A stretch of DNA of 64,000 nucleotides from assembly GCA_036389295.1 (NCBI GenBank), contig DASVQB010000046.1, positions 62,001 through 126,000 on the forward strand, given 5' to 3'. Under the pieces are notes generated by a model. It ran no database searches. It was not told the origin of the DNA and saw only the letters and a list, made by a program, of their open reading frames with translations. The position numbers and the translations under genes are program-made. Position 1 is the stretch's first letter. The number at the start of each line of letters is the position of its first letter. Source of the stretch: AC-37 sp036389295. Its GTDB lineage: Bacteria; Actinomycetota; Thermoleophilia; Solirubrobacterales; Thermoleophilaceae. This document shows positions 7,335 to 15,997 of the stretch, in pieces.

Positions 7335-8676
7335 CGGCGACGGCGCCCCGGGGAGAGGGCCGGGCGCGGACGACGGCGCCCCGACGGTGGGGGGCGCGGG
7401 CGGCCGCGGCGCGGGCGGCGCCCCGGCGGCGGAGGCCGACCGGCGCGGGCGGCCGCGGCGGCGGGCGTTCCTGACGCCGTTCGACGGCCTGCTCGGGCAG
7501 CTCCGCGCCGCGCACGGCGCCGCGATCTACAGCCTCTACCCGCGGATCGAGGAGACGATCGGCTCCGGCTGGGTCACCGTCGACGGCCGCCGCTCGGTCA
7601 GCCTCATCGCCAACGACTACCTCGGCCTGTCCGGCGACCCGCGCGTGCGGGACGCCGCCCGCGACGCGATCGTCCGACTCGGCTCGAGCCGCTGCGCGTC
7701 GCCGCTCGCCGGCGGGTACACGGCGATCCACCGCGCCCTCGAGCACGAGCTGGCCGAGTTCCTCGACCAGGACGCGGCCGTCGTGTTCGCGACCGGCTAC
7801 CAGGCGAACGTCGGCGTGATCTCGGCGCTGATGAGCCCCGCCGACCTCGTGGTCAGCGACCTCCTGAACCACGCCTCGATCGTCGACGGCGCCCGGCTCT
7901 CCGGCGCTCAGCTCCGCTACTTCCAGCACAACGACCCCGGCCACCTCGACCGCATCCTCGCGTCGAAGGACGCCGGCCAGCGGGCGCTGGTCGTGGTGGA
8001 GGGCGTCTACAGCGCCGACGGCGACGTGGTCCCGCTGCCCGAGGTCTGCCGCGTCGCGCACGCGCACGACGCGCTCGTGATGGTCGACGAGGCGCACTCG
8101 CTCGGCGTGCTCGGCCCGCAGGGCCGCGGTGCCGCAGCCGAGCACGGCATGCTCGACGAGGTCGACGTCGTGATCGGCACGATGAGCAAGTCGCTCGGCA
8201 GCGTGGGCGGCTTCGCGGCGGCGAGCACGGCCGTCGTCGACGTGATCCGCCACAACGCCCGCTCGTTGATCTTCTCCGCCGCGCTCCCGCCCGCGAGCGC
8301 GGAGGCCGCCCGCACGGCGCTCGGGATCCTCGCCGGCGCGGACGAGCTGAGGGCGCGGCTCTGGGACAACGCCCGGGCGCTCCTGTCCGGCCTCGCGTCG
8401 CAGGGCCTCGACACGATGGGGTCGACGACGCCGGTCGTCCCGATGCTCGTCGGCGACCCGGGGACGACGCTCGCGCTGACGACCGCGCTGAGGGACGCGG
8501 GCGTCCTCGTCTGCCCGGCGATCCCGCCGATGGTGCAGTCGCACCTCAGCCGGATCCGGATGCACGTGACGGCGGCGCACGACGCCGAGGGGATCGACCA
8601 CGCGCTCGACGCGATCGCCGAATCGACCGCCGCGGTCGGGATGGCCGCGCCCGAGCCGGCGGGGGCCGGACGATGA
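7327..8676 (+). CDS. alpha-oxoamine synthase (serine palmitoyltransferase/KAPA synthase family)
   Basis: 449 residues from the GTG at 7327. The first ~48 residues are Gly/Ala/Pro/Arg-rich, and a GTG at 7387 is an alternative start. The PLP fold is complete: DLLNHASIVDG (ring-stacking His), MVDEAHSLGVLG (Asp to the pyridine N) and GTMSKSLG with the Schiff-base Lys at about 288. The family condenses an amino acid with an acyl thioester, releasing CO2 to give an alpha-amino ketone. No biotin genes adjoin it. Instead it overlaps an acyl carrier protein gene (ATGA), followed by an acyl-AMP ligase and an SDR, which favours a long-chain base (3-ketosphinganine-like) over biotin. The amino acid substrate is unknown. 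Confidence 0.85.
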   Translation: MPDGDGAPGRGPGADDGAPTVGGAGGRGAGGAPAAEADRRGRPRRRAFLTPFDGLLGQLRAAHGAAIYSLYPRIEETIGSGWVTVDGRRSVSLIANDYLGLSGDPRVRDAARDAIVRLGSSRCASPLAGGYTAIHRALEHELAEFLDQDAAVVFATGYQANVGVISALMSPADLVVSDLLNHASIVDGARLSGAQLRYFQHNDPGHLDRILASKDAGQRALVVVEGVYSADGDVVPLPEVCRVAHAHDALVMVDEAHSLGVLGPQGRGAAAEHGMLDEVDVVIGTMSKSLGSVGGFAAASTAVVDVIRHNARSLIFSAALPPASAEAARTALGILAGADELRARLWDNARALLSGLASQGLDTMGSTTPVVPMLVGDPGTTLALTTALRDAGVLVCPAIPPMVQSHLSRIRMHVTAAHDAEGIDHALDAIAESTAAVGMAAPEPAGAGR

Positions 8677-8960
8677 CCGCCCCGGACGAGGCCCGGATCG
8701 CGGACACCCTGCGCGAGCTGATGACCGCGACCGCCGGCATCCCCGCAGAGATCGTCGAGCTGGACTCGCGCTTCGACGGCGACCTCGCGATGGACTCGCT
8801 CTCGTTCGTCGCGTTCCAGGTCGAGGTCGAGAGGACGTTCGGGATCGACTGCCCGCTCGAGGAGCTGCGCGAGGTGACGCGGTTCGGCGAGGTGGTCGAG
8901 CTGGTCGCCGGCAAGCTGGCCGCCGGGGGCGGGGCGCAGGTCGCGGAGGCCCCGCGGTGA
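8673..8960 (+). CDS. acyl carrier protein
   Basis: 95 residues. The phosphopantetheine attachment Ser is residue 42 in LAMDSLSF, followed by the recognition helix with FGIDCP and a RFGEVVELV helix. It overlaps the oxoamine synthase (ATGA) and the acyl-AMP ligase (GTGA), so the three are translationally coupled. The simplest reading is a dedicated carrier: the ligase loads a fatty acid on it and the synthase consumes the acyl-ACP. This is not the housekeeping fatty-acid ACP, as no fab genes are near. Confidence 0.9.
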   Translation: MTAPDEARIADTLRELMTATAGIPAEIVELDSRFDGDLAMDSLSFVAFQVEVERTFGIDCPLEELREVTRFGEVVELVAGKLAAGGGAQVAEAPR

Positions 8961-10708
8961 CGCTGATCGGCGACGGGCCGCGCACGATCGCCGAGGCGCT
9001 CCACCGGCGCGCCGACCGCGGCGGCATGGAGCCCGCGCTCTGGTTCGAGGCGCTCGACTCCGAGCCGCGGGAGCTGTCGAGCGCCGACCTCGCGGCGCGC
9101 GCGCACGAGCACGCCGCCCGGATCGCGGGCCGCGGCGTCGGCCGCGGCGACATGGTCGCGATCGTCCTACCCACCGGGCCGGACTTCGTGCTCACCTTCT
9201 ACGGGACGCTCGCCGGAGGCGCCGCCGCGGTGCCGCTCTATCCGCCGGCCGGCACCCGCCAGGTCGACTCGTTCCTCGCGACCGTGCGCCGCGTCGTCGC
9301 GCTCAGCCGGCCGCGGCTGCTCGTGACGATGGACGTGCTCGCCGACCTGCTCCGCGGCGACGAGGGCATCGGCGGGCGGACCGAGGTCGTGACGCCCGCC
9401 GAGCTGGCGGGCACGGAGCCGGTCGAGCCGGCCGGCGCGCCGCGGCCCGACGACCTCGCGCTCGTGCAGTTCTCGTCCGGCAGCACGGGCGACCCGCGCG
9501 GCGTGGCCCTGACCCACCACAACGTGGTCTTCAACATCCAGGCGTTCCGGCGCGCGGTCGGGATCGCGCCGCCCGACGTGGGCTGCAACTGGCTCCCGCT
9601 CTACCACGACATGGGCCTGATCGGGACGCTGATGGGCTCGCTCGTGAGCGAGATCCCGCTCGCCCTGTTCTCGCCGCTCGACTTCCTGAACCGCCCGAGC
9701 TTCTGGCTCGAGACCCTCGCCAGGCGCCGCGCCACGATCGGCGTCGCGCCGCAGTTCGCCTACAACCTCTGCGTCGTCAAGGTGACCGACGAGGAGATCG
9801 AGCGGCTCGACCTCTCCTCGGTCCGCGTGCTCCTGAACGGCGCCGAGCCGATCGACGTGGACGCGATCGCCCGGTTCGAGGAGCGCTTCGCCGCGGCCGG
9901 GCTCGGGCCCGGCGCGGTCACCCCGTGCTACGGCCTCGCCGAGCACGCGCTGTGCGTATCGATGAGCGTGCCGGGCGAGCCCGTGGACCACCGCTTCGTC
10001 GACCGCGACTCGGGGGAGATCGCCCGCCCGGGCGAGGCCCACCTCGAGCGGGCGCTGAAGGTCGCGTCGTCCGGCGCGGCGGTCGAGGGGTCCGAGCTCG
10101 TGGTCGTGGAGCCGGGATCCGGCGAGCGCTTCGAGCCGCTCCCCGACGAGACGATCGGCGAGATCGCCGTTCGGTCGGAGTCGGTGTGCGACGGCTACCT
10201 GACCGGCGCCGGGCTCGAGCCCGCGAAGGGCGTCGGCGACTGGCTCCGCACCGGCGACCTCGGCTTCCTCTCCGGCGGCGAGCTGTTCGTGGTCGACCGC
10301 CTCAAGGACCTCGTGATCGCCGCCGGCCGCAACGTCTACCCGCACGACGTGGAGCGCGAGGTCGCGCGCCTCGACGGCGTCCGCAGCCGGGTCGCCGCGT
10401 TCGGGGTCCGCAACCCCGCGCTGGGCACCGAGGGCGTGGTCGTGGCCGCCGAGTCGACGCTCGCGGAGCGCGACGAGCTCGTCCGCTGCGCCACCGCGAT
10501 CCGCCGCACCGTGGTCGAGGCGTTCGACATCGCGCCGATCGACGTGCTCCTGCTGCCGAAGGGTCGGCTCGCGCTGACCAGCAGCGGCAAGGTCCGGCGG
10601 CACCGGATCAGGGCCGAGTACCAGCAGGGCATGGTCGACGACGCCCTCTACTCGCTGCGCGGCGGGGCCGGCACCGCGCGCGGCGGAAGGCAGCCGGTGC
10701 CGGCGTGA
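8957..10708 (+). CDS. fatty acyl-AMP ligase / acyl-ACP synthetase
   Basis: 583 residues, an ANL-superfamily adenylating enzyme. The P-loop FSSGSTGDPRG is at about residues 171-181. LPLYHDMGLIG and CYGLAEHALCVS are typical of the FAAL branch. RTGDLGFL, then ELFVVDRLKDLVIAAGRN, gives the hinge. SSGKVRRH near residue 545 holds the adenylation Lys. FAALs activate fatty acids as acyl-AMP and pass them to a carrier protein rather than to CoA, and here the ACP gene lies immediately upstream. The start is GTG overlapping the ACP stop. Confidence 0.92.
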   Translation: MTLIGDGPRTIAEALHRRADRGGMEPALWFEALDSEPRELSSADLAARAHEHAARIAGRGVGRGDMVAIVLPTGPDFVLTFYGTLAGGAAAVPLYPPAGTRQVDSFLATVRRVVALSRPRLLVTMDVLADLLRGDEGIGGRTEVVTPAELAGTEPVEPAGAPRPDDLALVQFSSGSTGDPRGVALTHHNVVFNIQAFRRAVGIAPPDVGCNWLPLYHDMGLIGTLMGSLVSEIPLALFSPLDFLNRPSFWLETLARRRATIGVAPQFAYNLCVVKVTDEEIERLDLSSVRVLLNGAEPIDVDAIARFEERFAAAGLGPGAVTPCYGLAEHALCVSMSVPGEPVDHRFVDRDSGEIARPGEAHLERALKVASSGAAVEGSELVVVEPGSGERFEPLPDETIGEIAVRSESVCDGYLTGAGLEPAKGVGDWLRTGDLGFLSGGELFVVDRLKDLVIAAGRNVYPHDVEREVARLDGVRSRVAAFGVRNPALGTEGVVVAAESTLAERDELVRCATAIRRTVVEAFDIAPIDVLLLPKGRLALTSSGKVRRHRIRAEYQQGMVDDALYSLRGGAGTARGGRQPVPA

Positions 10709-11703
10709 CCGCCGAGGCCCGCCCCCGCCAGGCCCCGGCCGGCGACCGCCGCCTGCGGATGCCCGCCTGGCTGCGGATGTGGCGGCTCCACTTCGTCCCG
10801 TTCTCGCTCGGGGCCGGACTCGTCGGGATGCTGATCGCGCGCGACGACCCGACCGTCGTGAGCGTCGCGCTCGGCGTCGCGGTGTGCAGCACCGGCTACG
10901 GCATCGGCGTGCTCACCAACGACTACGTGGACCGCGAGGCCGACGCGATCAACGCGCCCGACCGGCCGTTCGTGACGGGCGAGGTGAGCGCCGGCCGGAC
11001 GTTCGCCTTCATCCTCGTCTGGTCGACGGCGATCCTCGTCCTGTCGGTCGCGTTCGCGCCGTCGGTGGCGGTCTGGAGCGTGATCGCGCTCGCCGGCCAC
11101 GGGCTCTACGAGCTGACCAAGCCGATCCCGATGCTCGGCAACCTGGTGAACGGGTTCAACATCGCGGTCTTCGCGCTGGTCGGCGCGGCCGCCGGGGCGC
11201 CCGACCGCGCGTGGCACGACATACCGGACGCCGTCTGGGCCGACGCGGCGCTGATCGGGATTGCCCTGAGCGGGTTCTGCCTGGTGGGCTACTTCAAGGA
11301 CGTGCCGGGCGACACCGCCGCGGGCTACCGCACGCTGCCCGTCGCGCTCGGCCCGATGCGCGCCCGCTGGTTCGCGCCGCCGTTCGCCGTGGCGGCGACC
11401 GGCGCCGCCCTCGCGATCGCGATCGCCGACCCGGACACGCTCGCCGCGGACCGCGTGGAGCCCGGATTCCTGCTGCTGCTCGCCCTGTCGGTCGCCGCCT
11501 ACGCGGTGAGCATGCGCAACCTGATCGCGTCGCCGGAGGGCAACTCGTACCAGGCGCTCGTCTGGTACGTCCGCGCGTCGGCGATCTTCGTCCTCGGCCT
11601 CGGCGCGCTCGCGGAGCCCGCCTTCTTCCTCGTCGCGGCCGTCCCGATGGTGGCGCTCATGGAGGTCGCGCTGCTCGAGACGAGGGGATCGGGGCAGGCC
11701 TGA
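10705..11703 (+). CDS. UbiA-family prenyltransferase
   Basis: 332 residues with about nine hydrophobic segments. The first Mg/diphosphate motif NDYVDREADAINAPDRP is at residues ~72-88. The second, KDVPGDTAAGYRTLP, begins near residue 198. Both Asp-rich motifs of intramembrane UbiA enzymes are intact, so it should transfer a prenyl group from a prenyl diphosphate to an acceptor. Homologues act on quinones, hemes, chlorophyllide and glycerol phosphate lipids. Placement between the acyl-AMP ligase (GTGA overlap) and a ThiL-like kinase (TGATG overlap) suggests a lipid acceptor made by this operon. Acceptor and chain length are unknown. Confidence 0.88.
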   Translation: MTAEARPRQAPAGDRRLRMPAWLRMWRLHFVPFSLGAGLVGMLIARDDPTVVSVALGVAVCSTGYGIGVLTNDYVDREADAINAPDRPFVTGEVSAGRTFAFILVWSTAILVLSVAFAPSVAVWSVIALAGHGLYELTKPIPMLGNLVNGFNIAVFALVGAAAGAPDRAWHDIPDAVWADAALIGIALSGFCLVGYFKDVPGDTAAGYRTLPVALGPMRARWFAPPFAVAATGAALAIAIADPDTLAADRVEPGFLLLLALSVAAYAVSMRNLIASPEGNSYQALVWYVRASAIFVLGLGALAEPAFFLVAAVPMVALMEVALLETRGSGQA

Positions 11704-12773
11704 TGGCGCGCCCCCGGGTCGAGACCTCGAACGGCGCGAGCGCCGCGCTGCTCGTCGCCGCCGCGTCGGGCGAGACCGAGCTCGTCGGGGCCCTGCGGCA
11801 CGCCGTCGAGGACTGCCCGTTCCAGGCGAACGGCGCGTTCGAGGCGGACGCCGAGCTGCTCGACGTCGGTGGGGACGAGCTGCTCGCGATCACCGTCGAC
11901 ACGCTCCAGGCGCGCGAGGAGCTGGCCACCGCCACGTCCGGCTACGGGCGCGGGTGGCTCGCCGCCACGGCGTCGCTCAGCGACCTCGCCGCGGTGGGGG
12001 CCAGGCCGGTGGCGGTGCTCACCTCGTGCTGCTTCGACCCCGCGAGGATCGACACCGAGGAGGCGCAGGAGCTGGGTCGCGGCGCGTCCGACGCCGCCCG
12101 CGCCCAGGACGCGTACCTGGTCGGCGGCGACACCAACTGGTCCGGCGAGGAGAGCATCACGAGCACGGCGGTCGGGCTGGTGCCGCGGGGGCGGCTCCTG
12201 ACGCGGGTGGGCGCGAGCGCGGGCGACGCGCTGTACGCGACCGGCCCGGTCGGCGGCGGCAACGCCGCCGGCGCGCGGTCGCTGCTCGGCGAGGAGGCGC
12301 CGAGCCCGTGGCTGCCGTCCGCGCGCTGCGCGGCCGGCCGGGCGCTGCGCGATCACGCGCGCGCGTGCATCGACACGAGCGACGGGCTGGTGACCTCCGC
12401 GCTCCTGCTCGCGGACCTGAACGGCACCGGCTTCGAGATCGACGACGCGCCCGGCCTGTACGACCCGGCCGGCCTGGCGCTGGCCCGGCGGCTCGGGCTG
12501 CCGTCCTGGCTGCTCGCCGCGGGCGAGTGGGGGGAGTTCGAGCTGCTGCTCGCCGTGGCGCCGGACGCCGAGGCGGGGTGCCTGGAGGCCCTGGCGGGCG
12601 TCGGCGCCCCGGCCGTGCGCGTCGGCCGGCTCACCGCCGAGCCGGAGTTCGCGATCGTCCGCGAGGACGGGTCGCGGGTGGACGCGCTGGACGTGGCGCA
12701 GAGCCTCCGCTCGGTGGAGCGCGACGGGGGGCTCGTCGCGCAGCTCGCCGCGCTGGTCGGGAGGGCCGGGTGA
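11703..12773 (+). CDS. ThiL/PurM (AIR synthase-related) superfamily kinase, divergent
   Basis: 356 residues. The AIR-synthase fold is recognisable from LAITVDTLQ, LSDLAAVGARPVAV, LVGGDTNWS and CIDTSDGLV (~residues 221-229). The ThiL signature GGEDYELL is replaced by GEWGEFELLL (~273-282), and the N-terminal GDDAA loop reads EADAELL. It probably binds ATP and a phosphate-bearing substrate, but is unlikely to be the housekeeping thiamine-monophosphate kinase. It overlaps the UbiA gene by one base (TGATG), which ties it to the lipid operon. Phosphorylation of a prenylated or amino-ketone intermediate is conjecture. Confidence 0.7.
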   Translation: MARPRVETSNGASAALLVAAASGETELVGALRHAVEDCPFQANGAFEADAELLDVGGDELLAITVDTLQAREELATATSGYGRGWLAATASLSDLAAVGARPVAVLTSCCFDPARIDTEEAQELGRGASDAARAQDAYLVGGDTNWSGEESITSTAVGLVPRGRLLTRVGASAGDALYATGPVGGGNAAGARSLLGEEAPSPWLPSARCAAGRALRDHARACIDTSDGLVTSALLLADLNGTGFEIDDAPGLYDPAGLALARRLGLPSWLLAAGEWGEFELLLAVAPDAEAGCLEALAGVGAPAVRVGRLTAEPEFAIVREDGSRVDALDVAQSLRSVERDGGLVAQLAALVGRAG

Positions 12774-12786
12774 GGGGGCGGCGGTC

Positions 12787-13800
12787 GTGACGAGCGACCC
12801 GCGCGTCGTCGTGACCGGCGCCACCGGCTGCGTCGGCGGCGCGGTCGGGCGCACGTTCGCGGCGCGCGGGTGGAGCGTGCGCGGGCTCGTGCGGCGGCCC
12901 GATGCGCTGGCCGGCGCCGGCTGGGAGGAGCACCGCGGCGAGCTGACCGAGCCCGGCTCGCTGGCCGGGCTCTGCGAGGGCGCCGAGGTCGTGGTCCACA
13001 CCGCCGCCGTCGTCAGCGACTGGGACCGCGAGGACGTCTTCTGGCGGATCAACCGCGAGGGCACCCGCGCGCTGCTGCGCGAGGCGGCCCGGGCCGGCGT
13101 GCGCCGCTTCGTCTACGTGAGCACCGCGGACGTGTTCGGCTTCCTCCGCGACGTCGTCATCGACGAGGGCTCGCCCAAGGACTGCCCGCCGTACCCCTAC
13201 TCGCTCTCGAAGCTCGAGGGCGAGCGGCTCGCGTGGGAGGCCGCGCGCGACGGGCTCGGCGTCTCGACCGTCTACCCGACGTGGGTCTTCGGGCCGGGCG
13301 ACCGGCACCTGGTGCCCGAGCTGCTCGACGGCCTGCGCACCCGCCAGCTCGTGTACTTCGACCGCGGCGCCACGCCGCTCGAGCTGACCTACAGCGAGAA
13401 CCTCGCCGACGCGATCCACCTCGTCGCCACCTCCGACCGCGCGGCCGGCCAGTCGTACATCGTCGGCGACGGCTACGGCGCGACGTTCGGAGGGTTCATC
13501 GACGCGCTCGCGCGGGAGGCCGGGCTGCGCCCGCCGCGGTTCTCGATCCCGTACGCCGCGGCCTACGGGGCGGCCGCGGTGTCGGAGGCCGTGGCGCGGG
13601 TGACGCGCAGCGACAAGCGACCGCTCTTGACGCGCTACGCGATCCGCTCGGCGGCCACGGGCATGCGCTACGACCTGTCGAAGGTCGCGGCGCTCGGCTA
13701 CGAGCCGGCGGTCGGGCTGGAGGAGGGCGTGCGGCGCACGCTGACCGGGCTCGAGGGCGAGCGGGAGGAGGACCGGTGGCTGGTCGGGTCGGCGTCCTGA
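12787..13800 (+). CDS. NAD(P)-dependent epimerase/reductase, extended SDR
   Basis: 337 residues from a GTG at 12787. The nucleotide loop TGATGCVGG is at residues ~10-18. VYVSTADVFG and the catalytic YSLSK (Tyr138, Lys142) complete the SDR active site. It resembles the 3-beta-HSD/epimerase branch, which includes the Caulobacter ketosphinganine reductase CerR. In this operon a ketone reduction of the oxoamine product is the obvious role. It starts 13 bp after the ThiL-like gene and its 3' end overlaps the lipid kinase by 25 bp. Sugar epimerisation cannot be excluded. Confidence 0.85.
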   Translation: MTSDPRVVVTGATGCVGGAVGRTFAARGWSVRGLVRRPDALAGAGWEEHRGELTEPGSLAGLCEGAEVVVHTAAVVSDWDREDVFWRINREGTRALLREAARAGVRRFVYVSTADVFGFLRDVVIDEGSPKDCPPYPYSLSKLEGERLAWEAARDGLGVSTVYPTWVFGPGDRHLVPELLDGLRTRQLVYFDRGATPLELTYSENLADAIHLVATSDRAAGQSYIVGDGYGATFGGFIDALAREAGLRPPRFSIPYAAAYGAAAVSEAVARVTRSDKRPLLTRYAIRSAATGMRYDLSKVAALGYEPAVGLEEGVRRTLTGLEGEREEDRWLVGSAS

Positions 13801-14735
13801 GCGAGCTGGCGGGCGCGGCGGTCCGGCCCGCCGACGACGCGCTCTGGATCGTGAACCCCACCGCCGGGTTCGGACGCGGCCGCCGCCAGGAGGAGCGCCT
13901 CCGCCGCGAGCTGCCGGACGCCCGCGTCCACCGGACGACCCGCGCGGGCGAGGCGGCCGAGGTAGCGGCCCGCGCCGTACGCGACGGCTGCCGGACGATC
14001 GTGGTCGTCGGCGGCGACGGGACCCTCACCGAGGTCGCCGGGGCCGTGCTCGCGGACGACGGGCCCGAGGACGTGGCGGTCGGCTTCGCCCCCGCCGGCA
14101 CCTGCAACGACTTCTCGCGCGGGCGCGCGGCGAGCCGGGACATGGCGGGCCTGCTCGACCGCGACCGCGGCGTCCGCATCGACGTGGGACACGTGACGTT
14201 CGCGACGGACGGCGGCACCGGCTCGCGCCACTTCGTCGTGAACTCGACGGTCGGGTTCGTGAGCCGCCTGGGCGAGCGGTTCACGCGCAAGACGTCCGCC
14301 AACCTCGCGCTCAAGCGGGTCGGCCTCGAGGTCTCGCAGGCCGTCCTCGGCGCCGACACCCTCGCGCGCTGGCGGCCGCTGCGCCTGACGCTGACCGTGG
14401 ACGGCGAGCGGATCGAGTCCGAGGCCACCAACCTCGCCGTCATGAAGGTCCCGTACTTCGCCGGCGGCCTCAGCTTCGGGGACTTCGGGACGCTAGACGA
14501 CGGGCGCCTGCACGCGGTGCTGCTCGGCGGCCTCTCGCGGCCGCGCGTGGCGAACGCCATGTGGCGGGCCTTCCGGCGGCGGCTCGACGGCCACCCGGCG
14601 CTGCGGCACTGGGCGGCCGGGACCGTCACCGTGGAGAGCGACCCGCCGTGGCCGGTCGAGGTCGACGGCGAGATCGTCGGCCGCACGCCGGCCACCTACA
14701 CCGTGCTTCCGAGACGACTCACGACCATCACCTAG
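13776..14735 (+). CDS. diacylglycerol/sphingosine kinase-family lipid kinase
   Basis: 319 residues. The GTG at 13776 is chosen because GGGAGGAGG lies just upstream, inside the end of the SDR gene. LWIVNPTAGFGRG and VVVGGDGTLTEVAG (~residues 75-88) are the DAGK catalytic-domain signatures. FAPAGTCNDFSRG and VNSTVGFVSRLGERF follow, and VEVDGEIVG ends the C-terminal beta domain. The family transfers ATP phosphate to lipid hydroxyls (diacylglycerol, sphingosine, ceramide). With the oxoamine synthase and SDR upstream, a long-chain base or its derivative is a plausible substrate. Confidence 0.88.
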   Translation: MAGRVGVLSELAGAAVRPADDALWIVNPTAGFGRGRRQEERLRRELPDARVHRTTRAGEAAEVAARAVRDGCRTIVVVGGDGTLTEVAGAVLADDGPEDVAVGFAPAGTCNDFSRGRAASRDMAGLLDRDRGVRIDVGHVTFATDGGTGSRHFVVNSTVGFVSRLGERFTRKTSANLALKRVGLEVSQAVLGADTLARWRPLRLTLTVDGERIESEATNLAVMKVPYFAGGLSFGDFGTLDDGRLHAVLLGGLSRPRVANAMWRAFRRRLDGHPALRHWAAGTVTVESDPPWPVEVDGEIVGRTPATYTVLPRRLTTIT

Positions 14736-14745
14736 GGGGAACGAC

Positions 14746-15963
14746 ATGGAGGCGTCAGTCAGGGAGGCGGAGCTCTTGACCGCCGCGGAGCGGGAGGTCG
14801 TCGAGATCGCGACCCGCCACGCGGAGGCGTTCCAGGAGCGCGCCGAGAAGCACGACCGCGAGAACTCGTTCCCGTTCCAGGACTTCGAGGACATGAAGGA
14901 GTCCGGCTACCTCGCGGCCCCGGTGCCGCAGGAGCTTGGCGGGGCGGGGCTGAGCCTGCTCGGCCTGTGCGCCGCTCAGGAGAAGCTCGCCGAGGGCGCG
15001 CCGGCCACGGCGCTCGGCGTGAACATGCACCTGTTCTCGATCGGGCTCGTCGCCGAGATGTGGCGCCACGAGCCGGACGAGCGCGTCGAGGCGTTCCTGC
15101 GCGGCGTCGGCGAGGGCCACCTGATCGTGGGGGCGTCGGTGTCCGAGGCCGAGACGAGCGGCAACAACTTCCGCCACGCCGCCACGAGGGCCGAGCGGGT
15201 CGAGGGCGGCTACAGGGTCACCGGGCGGAAGATCTTCGCCTCGATCAGCCCGGTGATGACCGCCTACACCACGCACGCCCTGTACGAGGACCCCGACCGC
15301 GGCCCGCTGCTGGTCCACTTCCTCGTGCTGCGCGACTCGCCGGGCCTCGAGATCCTCGACAACTGGGACGCGATGGGGATGCGCCCGACGGGCTCGAACG
15401 ACGTCGTCCTGAACGAGGTGTTCGTGCCCGACGAGCTGGTGGTGGCGGAGCGCCCGGCCGGGCGGCTCGACGAGTTCGCGATCAACTCGCACAAGTGGTT
15501 CGGGCTCACGTTCGGCGCGGTCTACACCGGCGTCGCCGGCGGGGCCAAGCGGTACGTCGAGGACTACGCGCGCGAGCGGATCCGCAAGCCGTACCCGCGG
15601 CCGATGAGCCACTTCCCCTCGATCCAGTTCCTGGTCGCGGAGATGGAGGTCCGGATCCAGGCCTCGCGGGCGCTCGTCTGGAAGACGGCGCACGAGCTGG
15701 GGCACGGGCCGGCGACGACCGAGCGCGAGTTCGCCGCCGCGCTGACGGCGAAGTACCTCGCAACCGAGAACGCCGTCAAGATCGTGGACATGGCGATGTC
15801 GGTGACCGGCGGGAGCGGCTTCCTCCGGAAGTCGCCGATCGAGCGCCTCTACCGCGACGTGCGCGGGGCGAAGGTGCACCCGCCGTCGCACTACGACGCG
15901 CTCGAGATCATCGGCAAGGCGGTGCTGGACGTGCCGCTCGACGAGGAGCCGCGGTGGGGGTAG
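14746..15963 (+). CDS. acyl-CoA dehydrogenase family protein
   Basis: 405 residues, full length for the ACAD fold. Seen are the FAD/substrate segment VGASVSEAETSGNN, RKIFASISPV, WDAMGMRPTGSNDVVLNEVFVP and VTGGSGFLRKSPIERLYRDVRG. The C-terminal position that is commonly Y-E-G-T reads HPPSHYDALEIIGK, so that classical Glu is absent. It could be a desaturase using another base or an atypical oxidoreductase. It starts 10 bp after the lipid kinase with GGGGGAA upstream. In context it may desaturate or oxidise the acyl or long-chain-base chain. Confidence 0.85.
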   Translation: MEASVREAELLTAAEREVVEIATRHAEAFQERAEKHDRENSFPFQDFEDMKESGYLAAPVPQELGGAGLSLLGLCAAQEKLAEGAPATALGVNMHLFSIGLVAEMWRHEPDERVEAFLRGVGEGHLIVGASVSEAETSGNNFRHAATRAERVEGGYRVTGRKIFASISPVMTAYTTHALYEDPDRGPLLVHFLVLRDSPGLEILDNWDAMGMRPTGSNDVVLNEVFVPDELVVAERPAGRLDEFAINSHKWFGLTFGAVYTGVAGGAKRYVEDYARERIRKPYPRPMSHFPSIQFLVAEMEVRIQASRALVWKTAHELGHGPATTEREFAAALTAKYLATENAVKIVDMAMSVTGGSGFLRKSPIERLYRDVRGAKVHPPSHYDALEIIGKAVLDVPLDEEPRWG

Positions 15964-15997
15964 GCCGCGCACGGCGGACGCGGCGCCGGGAGGGGCA

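Noticed and set aside
11703..12773. Housekeeping thiamine-monophosphate kinase thiL
   Set aside because: Key signatures GGEDYELL and GDDAA are changed and the gene is embedded in a lipid operon.
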